This document shows positions 9,799 through 15,612 of a stretch of DNA of 15,612 nt, in pieces (position 1 is the stretch's first letter; every line of letters begins with the position of its first letter). Below the pieces are notes generated by a model, which saw nothing but the letters and a program-made list of their open reading frames with translations, had not been told where the DNA came from and made no database searches. Both the position numbers and the translations under genes were made by a program. Origin of the DNA: an uncultured Aquabacterium sp. (GTDB taxonomy: Bacteria; Pseudomonadota; Gammaproteobacteria; Burkholderiales; Burkholderiaceae_C); assembly GCA_937923225.1 (NCBI GenBank), contig CALAKR010000040.1, positions 1-15,612 of the forward strand. Reading direction: 5' to 3'.

Positions 9799-9834
9799 CC
9801 CCGTCCGATTTCACCTTTCCCGCGAGGTCACCCG

Positions 9835-10665
9835 GTGAGCCGTCCCGTCCGCAGCCAGTACGAAGATTTCATGCGCCACGTCTACACCACGGGCGTGCTC
9901 AAGACCGACCGCACCGGCACCGGCACGCGCAGCGTGTTCGGCCACCAGATGCGCTTCGATTTGTCCGAAGGCTTCCCGCTGGTCACGACCAAGAAGGTGC
10001 ACCTCAAATCCATCATCGTGGAGTTGCTGTGGTTCCTGCGTGGGGACGACAACGTCAAGTACCTGAAGGACCACAACGTCACCATCTGGGACGAATGGGC
10101 GCGTGAAGACGGCTCGCTCGGCCCGGTCTACGGCGTGCAGTGGCGCAACTGGCCCAAGCCTGATGGCGGCCATGTCGACCAGATCAGCCAGGTTGTGCAG
10201 CAGCTCAAGAGCAGCCCCGATTCGCGCCGCATCATCGTGAGCGCCTGGAACGTGGGCCTGATCGAGCAGATGGCCCTGCCGCCCTGCCACGCGTTCTTCC
10301 AGTTCTACGTGGCCCCGCCCACGGAAGCCGGCGGCAAGGGCAAGCTCAGCTGCCAGCTCTACCAGCGCAGCGCGGATATCTTTTTGGGCGTGCCCTTCAA
10401 CATCGCCAGCTACGCCCTGCTCACCCACATGCTGGCCCAGCAGTGCGACCTGGACGTGGGCGACTTCGTCTGGACGGGCGGTGATTGCCACATCTACAGC
10501 AACCACACCGAGCAGGTCGAGCTGCAACTGAGCCGCACGCCCCACCCCTACCCGGTGCTGAACATCAAGCGCAAGCCTGAGTCGATCTTCGACTACGCCT
10601 ACGAGGATTTCGAAGTGCTGGAGTACGAACACCACCCCGCCATCAAGGCGCCGGTGGCCGTCTGA
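9835..10665 (+). CDS. thyA: Thymidylate synthase ThyA
   Basis: ThyA methylates dUMP to dTMP with 5,10-methylene-tetrahydrofolate, giving dihydrofolate. The 276-residue product is nearly collinear with E. coli ThyA. Conserved parts are TDRTGTGT (24-31) with phosphate-binding Arg26, TIWDEWA (83-89), [11 protein letters not shown] (119-129), [13 protein letters not shown] (147-159) with catalytic Cys151, [20 protein letters not shown] (174-193) with Asp181 and Asn189, and [12 protein letters not shown] (213-224). A short insertion rich in Pro, Gly and Glu follows FYV before KLSCQLYQ. The GTG start at 9835 is preferred because GAGG (9824-9827) sits 7 bases upstream and it leaves only six residues more than E. 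coli before the aligned QYEDFM. An in-frame TTG at 9790 lies in the terminator and is rejected. folA follows after 14 bases, so the two are probably co-transcribed. Confidence 0.97.
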   Translation: MSRPVRSQYEDFMRHVYTTGVLKTDRTGTGTRSVFGHQMRFDLSEGFPLVTTKKVHLKSIIVELLWFLRGDDNVKYLKDHNVTIWDEWAREDGSLGPVYGVQWRNWPKPDGGHVDQISQVVQQLKSSPDSRRIIVSAWNVGLIEQMALPPCHAFFQFYVAPPTEAGGKGKLSCQLYQRSADIFLGVPFNIASYALLTHMLAQQCDLDVGDFVWTGGDCHIYSNHTEQVELQLSRTPHPYPVLNIKRKPESIFDYAYEDFEVLEYEHHPAIKAPVAV

Positions 10666-10679
10666 CCTGGGGCCGCGCC

Positions 10680-11174
10680 ATGATCGTCACCGTCATCGCC
10701 GCCGTGGCCCGCAATGGCGCCATCGGCAAGGACAACGCCCTGCTGTGGCGCCTGCCGGAAGACCTGCAGTTCTTCAAGCGCACAACGATCGGCAGCCCGA
10801 TCATCATGGGCCGCAAGACCTTCGATTCGATCGGCAAGCCGCTGCCTGGGCGCCGCAACATCGTCATCACCCGCAACACGGGCTGGCTGGCGCCAGGCAT
10901 CGAGGTGGCGCATTCGCTGGATGCCGCACTGCATCTGGTGGCCGATGTGCCCAAGGTGTTCATCATCGGCGGCGCGCAGATCTACGCCGATGCACTGCCC
11001 CGTGCGAACGAGCTGATCCTGACCGAAGTGGACCAGGATTTCGAGGGAGACGCCTTCTTCCCGGCCTGGGACAAGGCCGCGTTCGACGAAACCAGCCGTG
11101 AGGCGCACCATTCGCCGGCCCCCAACGATTTCGGCTACGCCTTCGTGACGTACCACCGGCGATCCCCGCCCTGA
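10680..11174 (+). CDS. folA: Dihydrofolate reductase FolA
   Basis: FolA reduces dihydrofolate to tetrahydrofolate with NADPH, regenerating the cofactor that ThyA next door oxidises. The 164-residue product has the usual length. It shows the start MIVTVIAAVARNGAIGKDN, LLWRLPEDLQFFKR (21-34) with catalytic Asp28 corresponding to E. coli Asp27, MGRKTFDSIGKPLPGRRN (43-60) that binds NADPH phosphate, FIIGGAQIYADALP (94-107) and the C-terminal FGYAFVTYHR strand. It begins 14 bases after the thyA stop with only a weak G-rich ribosome binding site (TGGGG about 6-10 bases upstream), consistent with coupled translation. Nothing in the active site suggests an odd or drug-resistant variant, though that cannot be judged from sequence alone. 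Confidence 0.96.
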   Translation: MIVTVIAAVARNGAIGKDNALLWRLPEDLQFFKRTTIGSPIIMGRKTFDSIGKPLPGRRNIVITRNTGWLAPGIEVAHSLDAALHLVADVPKVFIIGGAQIYADALPRANELILTEVDQDFEGDAFFPAWDKAAFDETSREAHHSPAPNDFGYAFVTYHRRSPP

Positions 11175-11195
11175 CCAGCACCCAGGGCCACCCGC

Positions 11196-12380
11196 ATGAC
11201 GCGCCGTTGGGAACTCGACATGCTCCGCGGGTTGATGCTCGTGCTGATGATGCTCACGCACCTGCCGACCCGGCTGTCCAGCCCCATCGGGCAACCGCTG
11301 GGTTATGTGTCGGCCGCCGAAGGCTTCGTGCTGCTGTCCGCCTTCATGGCGGGCATGGTCTACACCCGCAAGGGCCGGCACGCGGGCGTGGTGGCCATGC
11401 GCCAGGCCTTCTGGCGCCGTGCACTGGTGATCTACCGTTGCCAGTTGCTGGCCCTGCTGTTCCTCTTCACCGTGATCGCCCTGCTGGGGCTGACGGTGGA
11501 CCAGCCGGCTGTGAAGAACCTGATGTCCTTCTACCTGCAGCATCCGTTCACGGGCTTGCTGGCAGGCGTGGCCCTGGTCTACCAGCCGCCTTTGCTGGAC
11601 ATCCTGCCGCTGTACATCCTGTTCATGCTGATCAGCCCCTGGATCCTGGCCCACGGGCTGCGCCATGGGTGGGCGGGCATCCTCGGCCTGAGCCTGGGGC
11701 TGTGGCTGCTGGCCCAGTTCGGCACCACCCTTGCCCTGTACGACCTGATCGTGCGGCACACGGGGCTGCCGGTGCCGTTCAACGAAACCGGGGCATTCGA
11801 CACCATGGCCTGGCAGCTCGTGTGGGTGCTGGGGCTGTGGATGGGCTGTAGCATGGTTGTGGCACCGCAGGCCATGCCGCCTCAGGCCCGTTTCCCAGGC
11901 TGGCTGGTGGGCGTGGCACTGTGCATCACCCTCGTCACGCTGGCCTGGCGGCATGTGGCCGGCCAGGTGCCCACGGTGCATCACCCCGACATCAACCTGC
12001 TGTTCGACAAGTGGCTGCTGGGGCCGCTGCGTCTGATCAACCTGCTGGCCTTGATCGTGGTGACCGTGCGTTTCGGCCCCTGGCTGGCGCAGCGCCTGCC
12101 CAGGCTGCATGCGCTGGAAGCGATGGGGCGCTCCTCACTGCCCGTGTTCTGCGCCCACCTGGCGGCCGTGCTGGTGGTGCTGGCGCTTTTCGGGGAGACC
12201 AATCCTCTGCGTCCGTGGTGGGAAGATGCTGCGGTCGTGCTCATCAGCCTGGCCTTCATGCTCGTCGTCGCTCATGGGTGGCCCCATGTGGCGCGCCGCG
12301 CTCGCCGCCAGGGTCGGCCAGCGGCCGATGCTGTCCTCGACAAGCGGCCCTCGCCATCGGCGTACAGCCAGCGCACTTGA
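11196..12380 (+). CDS. OpgC-family polytopic membrane protein
   Basis: This 394-residue inner-membrane protein has about ten hydrophobic segments. The N-terminus RRWELDMLRGLMLVLMMLTH (3-22) carries the ELDxLRG...H pattern of the OpgC family, a branch of the membrane acyltransferases. The PLLDILPLYILFMLISPWIL stretch and the late MGRSSLPVFCAHLAAVL stretch also fit. In other bacteria OpgC proteins add succinyl groups to periplasmic glucans. Here no glucan-synthesis gene is nearby, so the acceptor is unknown. It lies 21 bases after folA with AGGG (11184-11187) as a likely ribosome binding site, so it is probably the third gene of the thyA-folA transcript. The last 30 or so residues are a basic, polar tail. 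Its stop is one base from the stop of the convergent LysR gene. Confidence 0.83.
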   Translation: MTRRWELDMLRGLMLVLMMLTHLPTRLSSPIGQPLGYVSAAEGFVLLSAFMAGMVYTRKGRHAGVVAMRQAFWRRALVIYRCQLLALLFLFTVIALLGLTVDQPAVKNLMSFYLQHPFTGLLAGVALVYQPPLLDILPLYILFMLISPWILAHGLRHGWAGILGLSLGLWLLAQFGTTLALYDLIVRHTGLPVPFNETGAFDTMAWQLVWVLGLWMGCSMVVAPQAMPPQARFPGWLVGVALCITLVTLAWRHVAGQVPTVHHPDINLLFDKWLLGPLRLINLLALIVVTVRFGPWLAQRLPRLHALEAMGRSSLPVFCAHLAAVLVVLALFGETNPLRPWWEDAAVVLISLAFMLVVAHGWPHVARRARRQGRPAADAVLDKRPSPSAYSQRT

Positions 12381-12381
12381 T

Positions 12382-13299
12382 TCAGGCAAAGCGGTCCAGG
12401 CCCTGCACCAGCCGCTTGGCCAGCCGTGGCTGCTTGAACTGCTCCAGCCACCAGGCCAGCGCCCGGCCCGACTGATCCCCGCGCCACGCCACGTAGAGCG
12501 TGTTGGGCTCTCTGGGGTCGGCCATGCGCTTCTCGATCAGCGCGCCGCTGGCCAAAAGGCCGGCCACGCGTTGCCTGGGCAGCCAGCCCACACCCAGCCC
12601 ATCGCGCTGCGCCAGGATCTTGGCGCGCATGCTGGGCACGGCCAGCACCGCCTGCCCGCCCAGCAGGCCGTAGCCACGCACATCGGGCCGGCGGGATGAG
12701 TCAGCCACCACCACGCTGCGGTGCTGCACCACGGTTTCACGCTCCAGCGGCTCGGCCGCCCTGGCCAACGGGTGGCGTGGCGACACGGCGAACACCCAGT
12801 CCATCACGCCCAGCTCCGCCCAGCGCAGCTTGGGGATGGCGGGGGGTTCGTTGGTCGCACCCACCACCAGGTCGGCACGGCCATCGCGCAGGGCCTCCCA
12901 GGTACCGCCCAGCACCTCGTGGGTGATGCGCAGGCTCACGCCTGAATCGAGCTTGTCGAAAGCCTGGATCACGGGCAGCAGGGTGTCGAACTCCAGCACC
13001 TCGTCGGTGACGATCCACAACCGGTCTTCCCAACCTCCGGCCACCTGCTTGACGCGCCGGGTCAGCCGCGACACATCCTGCATCAGGCGCGCGGCCTCCT
13101 GCGTCAGCAACTGCCCGGCGGGGGTGAGCTGCAGGCGGTAGCGCCGCCGGTCGAACAGCAGCGCATCGAACTTGGCTTCCAACTGCCGCGCCGCGTGCGA
13201 CACGGTGGATGGCGCCTTGCCCAACCGGGCGGCAGCGCGAGACAGGCTGCCGCTCTCGTTGATGGCCTCCAGCAGCGCCAGATCTTCTTCCGACAACAT
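12382..13299 (-). CDS. LysR-type transcriptional regulator
   Basis: This 305-residue regulator has the normal LysR length. Residues 1-60 form the winged helix: LALLEAINESGSLSRAAARL, then the recognition part KAPSTVSHAARQLEAKF and LLFDRRRYRLQLTPAG. A linker helix follows. The effector-binding domain (about 90-290) begins DRLWIVTDEVLEFDTLLPVI and includes GRADLVVGATNEPP and WVFAVSPRHPLA. It is divergent from a short-chain dehydrogenase gene 105 bases away, the common layout in which a LysR protein controls its neighbour and itself. The ATG at 13299 has AAGGA centred about 8 bases upstream. That ribosome binding site is the loop of a perfect 6-bp inverted repeat (13300-13316). The inducer is not predictable. 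The gene ends one base from the convergent OpgC-like gene. Confidence 0.93.
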   Translation of the reverse strand: MLSEEDLALLEAINESGSLSRAAARLGKAPSTVSHAARQLEAKFDALLFDRRRYRLQLTPAGQLLTQEAARLMQDVSRLTRRVKQVAGGWEDRLWIVTDEVLEFDTLLPVIQAFDKLDSGVSLRITHEVLGGTWEALRDGRADLVVGATNEPPAIPKLRWAELGVMDWVFAVSPRHPLARAAEPLERETVVQHRSVVVADSSRRPDVRGYGLLGGQAVLAVPSMRAKILAQRDGLGVGWLPRQRVAGLLASGALIEKRMADPREPNTLYVAWRGDQSGRALAWWLEQFKQPRLAKRLVQGLDRFA

Positions 13300-13316
13300 G
13301 TTCGATCCTTTCGAAC
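13300..13316 (-). promoter_or_regulatory. RBS hairpin directly before the LysR gene
   Basis: On the minus strand GTTCGA-AAGGA-TCGAAC forms a perfect 6-bp stem whose loop is exactly the Shine-Dalgarno sequence AAGGA, and the ATG follows at once. In RNA this could present or occlude the ribosome site; in DNA the same symmetry could be a protein site. The symmetry is seen directly, the role is inference. Confidence 0.45.
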
Positions 13317-13331
13317 GAGTTCATCGGCGCC

Positions 13332-13362
13332 ATGGTACGGCAAATGCGCTTGGCCCCGTCAA
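13332..13362 (-). promoter_or_regulatory. Candidate promoter of the LysR gene
   Basis: On the minus strand TTGACG (13357-13362, five of six -35 bases) and TACCAT (13332-13337, four of six -10 bases) are separated by 19 bases, which is longer than ideal. The -35 overlaps the perfect palindrome TCAATATTGA (13359-13368), which would allow autorepression by the LysR protein. Confidence 0.3.
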
Positions 13363-13368
13363 TATTGA
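13359..13368. promoter_or_regulatory. Palindrome in LysR/SDR intergenic region
   Basis: TCAATATTGA is a perfect 10-bp palindrome, AT-rich in a GC-rich setting, lying 36 bases upstream of the dehydrogenase start and 60 from the LysR start. LysR proteins bind short interrupted dyads in such divergent gaps, so it is the best-placed candidate recognition site. A strict T-N11-A box is not clear. Confidence 0.4.
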
Positions 13369-13404
13369 TTCCACGGCAAGTCGCCGGATTCGAAGGAGAT
13401 CACC

Positions 13405-14154
13405 ATGACCCGTTTCAACACCAAGTCCATCCTCGTCACCGGCGGCAGCAGCGGCATCGGCCTGGCCGCCGCCCAGGCTTTTGCCGCCGAGGGCGCCCGC
13501 GTCGTCATCACCGGCCGTGACCAGGCCGCCCTGGACGATGCCGCCCGCCAGATCGGCCAGGGCACCATCGCCCTGCGCCACGACGCCGCCGATGTGGCGG
13601 GCGCCAAGGCCCTGGCCGCCACACTGGTGCAGCAAGGCATCACGCTGGATGCCGTCTTCATCAACGCCGGCGCGGCCCGCTTCGCCGCCTTCACCGATGT
13701 CGACGAAGCGCTGTGGGACAGCACTTTCGGCACCAACGTCAAGGGTGCCTACTTCCAGATCCAGGCCCTGCTGCCGGTGCTCAACCGCGGCGCCTCCATC
13801 GTGCTCAATGGCTCGATCAATGCCCACATCGGCATGCCCAATTCGTCGGTGTATGCCGCCAGCAAGGCCGCGCTGATCTCGCTGGCCAAGACGCTCTCGG
13901 CCGAACTGCTGCCCCGGGGTGTGCGTGTGAATGTACTCAGCCCCGGGCCGGTGAGCACCCCGCTGTACGGCAAACTGGGCATGGATGCCGCCACGCTGGA
14001 AGCCACCGCCGCGCAGATCCAGAGCCAGGTGCCACTGGGCCGTTTCGGTACGCCAGCCGAGATCGCCGCCACCGTGCTGCATCTGTCGTCGCCCGAATCG
14101 GCCTTCATCGTGGGCACGGAAATCATCGCGGATGGCGGCATGAGCCAGCTCTGA
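13405..14154 (+). CDS. Short-chain dehydrogenase/reductase (classical SDR)
   Basis: This is a 249-residue soluble NAD(P)-dependent oxidoreductase of the classical SDR family. It has the nucleotide-binding TGGSSGIG (12-19), Arg38 after the second strand (VITGR), which favours NADPH, Asp63 or Asp60 in the adenine pocket region, NAGA (87-90), and the complete catalytic set Asn111, Ser137, Tyr150 and Lys154 (YAASK). The C-terminal SPGPVSTPLYGKLG and IIADGGMSQL are also typical. A strong ribosome binding site, AAGGAG (13393-13398), lies 6 bases before the ATG. The substrate is unknown; many close relatives are annotated only as SDR oxidoreductase. The divergent LysR gene is its likely regulator. 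Confidence 0.94.
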   Translation: MTRFNTKSILVTGGSSGIGLAAAQAFAAEGARVVITGRDQAALDDAARQIGQGTIALRHDAADVAGAKALAATLVQQGITLDAVFINAGAARFAAFTDVDEALWDSTFGTNVKGAYFQIQALLPVLNRGASIVLNGSINAHIGMPNSSVYAASKAALISLAKTLSAELLPRGVRVNVLSPGPVSTPLYGKLGMDAATLEATAAQIQSQVPLGRFGTPAEIAATVLHLSSPESAFIVGTEIIADGGMSQL

Positions 14155-14181
14155 TCCTGCGGTGCCCAGCACGAATAGCGG

Positions 14182-14197
14182 ATTCCACTAGGTGAAT
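14182..14197. promoter_or_regulatory. Imperfect palindrome upstream of the MASE1 gene
   Basis: ATTC-CA-CTAG-GT-GAAT is symmetric at 12 of 16 positions around the rare tetramer CTAG. An extra GAAT (14173-14176) facing ATTC (14182-14185) lies just to the left. It stands in the 154-base gap between the dehydrogenase and the sensor gene, where a promoter or operator is expected. No clear -35/-10 pair or terminator was found in this gap. Confidence 0.3.
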
Positions 14198-14308
14198 GGG
14201 TGGCCGGGCAGAGCCGATCCGGCACGGCTATTGCTCGCGACGTGCCTCATGCTCAAGCAGGTCCATCCCTCACTGCCGATCCAGATGGCGCGCCTGCGAG
14301 GCAAAGTC

Positions 14309-15612
14309 ATGCTGGCCACCCAGGCGGCCCGGCAGTTGGTGCCCGACCTGTGGTGGCCTGTGATCCTGTTCGGCCTGGCCTATGGCGCATCAGCCCGCCT
14401 GGGCCTGGCCTACTCCAGCCTGGCGCCCAATGTCACCCTGATCTGGGCGCCTACGGGCATCAGCCTCTTCGTGGTGCTGCGCTGGGGGCGGCGCTGCTGG
14501 CCTGGGATCCTGCTGGGCGACCTGATCGCCAACGCTGGCACGGGCGCGCCGCTCATCGCGATCTTCGGCATTTCCGCCGGCAACGTGCTGCAGACGCTGG
14601 TGTGCGTGTGGCTGCTGCACCGCACGGGGTTCCGCGACGACCTGTCCCGGGTGCGAGACGTGGTGGCGCTGATCCTGCTCGGTACAGCCTGCGCCGCGCT
14701 CAGTGCCTGTGTCGGGCCTGCGGCGCTGGCGGCCAGCGGCACCATCGCGTGGTCGGTCTACCCCTCCGTTTGGATGCAATGGCTGATGGGCGACGCTACC
14801 GGGGCCGTGGTGCTCGCACCGCTGCTGCTGGCCTGGTGGTCGGCACGGCCCGCCGAGGCCTGGCCCGCCATGCGCCGAGCCGAAGCCGGGGCACTGATGG
14901 CACTGCTCGTGCTCTTGTGCGCGGTGGTGTTCGGGGACGTCGGCTGGGTCAACCAGGGCTATTACCCGGCCTCGCTGGCACTGTTCCCCCTGGCCGTGTG
15001 GGCCGCGCTGCGCTTCGGTCTGCGCGGCGCCACGCTGCTGACGCTGGTGCTGTCGGCTGCGGCCATCGCCGGCACGGTGCATGGCTTCGGGCCCTTCGTG
15101 GACGAAGGTGAAACGGGCAGCCTGCTGCGCTGGTGGCTGTTCGCCAATGTGATCACCGTGACCAGCCTGGTGCTGGCCGCCTCGCGCGCCGAGCGTGACC
15201 GCGCACAGGCCCAGGCCATCCAGGACCGTGATTTCGCCTCTGCGGTGCTCGACGCCGAAGGCGCGCTCGTCGCCGTGCTGGACGCGCAATGGCGCATCCA
15301 GCGGGTCAACCGGGCGATGGAATCCGCCACAGGCTACACCGCCGCGCAACTGCGCGGGCGCGGCTTCACCGAGGCGCTGATCCCGGAGCCCCAGTGGCAC
15401 AAGATCTCGGGGCTGGCCGACATCCTGCGCCTCAGGGTCAGCCCGTCCGTGCGCAATGACAGCAGCCTTCGCCGGCACCAGCGGCCGCCGCTCATCGTGT
15501 CGTGGTCCATCTCGGCCCTGCGCGACAAGCACGACACCATCGAGCACGTCATCGTGTCTGGCCTGGATGTCAGCGCGCGTGTCGAGGCCGCCGAGGCCTT
15601 GCGCCATGCACG
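14309..15612 (+). CDS. MASE1-PAS membrane sensor protein, 3'-truncated
   Basis: The frame is open to the right edge and gives 434 residues without a stop. Residues about 12-295 form a MASE1 domain, a polytopic inner-membrane sensor with about eight helices. It carries the family motif TLIWAPTGIS (43-52), GILLGDLIAN, and WMQWLMGDATGAVVLAPLLL before the mid-domain loop. After a short linker a PAS domain follows (about 311-425), including AVLDAQWRIQRVNRAMESAT, GYTAAQLRGR and the closing VIVSGLDVSARVEAAEALRH. MASE1-PAS proteins usually end in a diguanylate cyclase, a phosphodiesterase or a histidine kinase; none is visible here. The ATG at 14309 was chosen because GAGG (14298-14301) lies 7 bases upstream and helix 1 follows soon. 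In-frame ATGs at 14249 and 14285 are possible but lack ribosome binding sites. Confidence 0.85.
   Translation, partial: MLATQAARQLVPDLWWPVILFGLAYGASARLGLAYSSLAPNVTLIWAPTGISLFVVLRWGRRCWPGILLGDLIANAGTGAPLIAIFGISAGNVLQTLVCVWLLHRTGFRDDLSRVRDVVALILLGTACAALSACVGPAALAASGTIAWSVYPSVWMQWLMGDATGAVVLAPLLLAWWSARPAEAWPAMRRAEAGALMALLVLLCAVVFGDVGWVNQGYYPASLALFPLAVWAALRFGLRGATLLTLVLSAAAIAGTVHGFGPFVDEGETGSLLRWWLFANVITVTSLVLAASRAERDRAQAQAIQDRDFASAVLDAEGALVAVLDAQWRIQRVNRAMESATGYTAAQLRGRGFTEALIPEPQWHKISGLADILRLRVSPSVRNDSSLRRHQRPPLIVSWSISALRDKHDTIEHVIVSGLDVSARVEAAEALRHA

Noticed and set aside
10599..12110. 503-codon minus-strand open frame opposite folA and the OpgC-like gene
   Set aside because: It spans parts of three well-supported plus-strand genes, is rich in Gln/His/Arg/Gly, and shows no family motif.
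14390..15607. 405-codon minus-strand frame and a 303-codon plus-strand frame (14200-15111) in the sensor region
   Set aside because: Both are Arg/Gly/Gln/Ala-rich shadows; the frame starting at 14309 gives clear MASE1 and PAS sequence.

Overview
The window is compact, high-GC chromosomal DNA with strong GC bias at third codon positions. The gene set (miaA, a MarR-controlled EmrAB pump with a NodT-type outer-membrane lipoprotein, thyA-folA, an OpgC-family membrane protein, and a MASE1 sensor) and protein sequences that look like those of Comamonadaceae and relatives suggest a betaproteobacterium of the order Burkholderiales. This placement is inference from sequence appearance; no database search was run. 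No rRNA, tRNA, CRISPR array, insertion sequence or phage gene was seen, and no gene-free stretch reaches 300 bases.

Layout, left to right. (1) Bases 1-2110, plus strand: the 3' part of a Bcr/CflA-type MFS drug exporter overlaps miaA (tRNA dimethylallyltransferase) through an ATGA junction. (2) Bases 2141-7021, minus strand: a four-gene efflux operon read as marR-type regulator, NodT-family outer-membrane lipoprotein, EmrA-like adaptor, EmrB-like 14-helix transporter. The junctions are an ATGA overlap, 8 bases and 2 bases. Together they encode a complete tripartite pump and its own regulator. (3) Bases 7022-7097: a short divergent control region. It holds a sharp inverted repeat lying inside an apparent sigma-70 promoter for the marR gene. 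(4) Bases 7098-8924, plus strand: a fused (membrane plus ATPase) ABC exporter of the MsbA-related type. It is divergent from the pump operon and may share the operator. (5) Bases 9025-9720: a glycine-zipper/OmpA-domain envelope protein, followed by a clear intrinsic terminator. (6) Bases 9835-12380, plus strand: thyA, folA and an OpgC-family polytopic membrane protein, closely spaced as a probable operon. ThyA makes dTMP and releases dihydrofolate, which FolA reduces. (7) Bases 12382-14154: a LysR-type regulator (minus) divergent from a short-chain dehydrogenase (plus). The regulator's stop codon is one base from that of the OpgC-like gene. (8) Bases 14309-15612: the 5' part of a MASE1-PAS membrane sensor that runs off the window, so its output domain is not visible.

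Most of the window is ordinary housekeeping and efflux content. I found no convincing new multi-gene system. The points most worth a second look are the marR/ABC control region, with a promoter-embedded operator and a nearly leaderless marR start. Others are the OpgC-like gene behind thyA-folA, a Shine-Dalgarno sequence held in a hairpin loop in front of the LysR gene, and the MASE1 sensor with unknown output.
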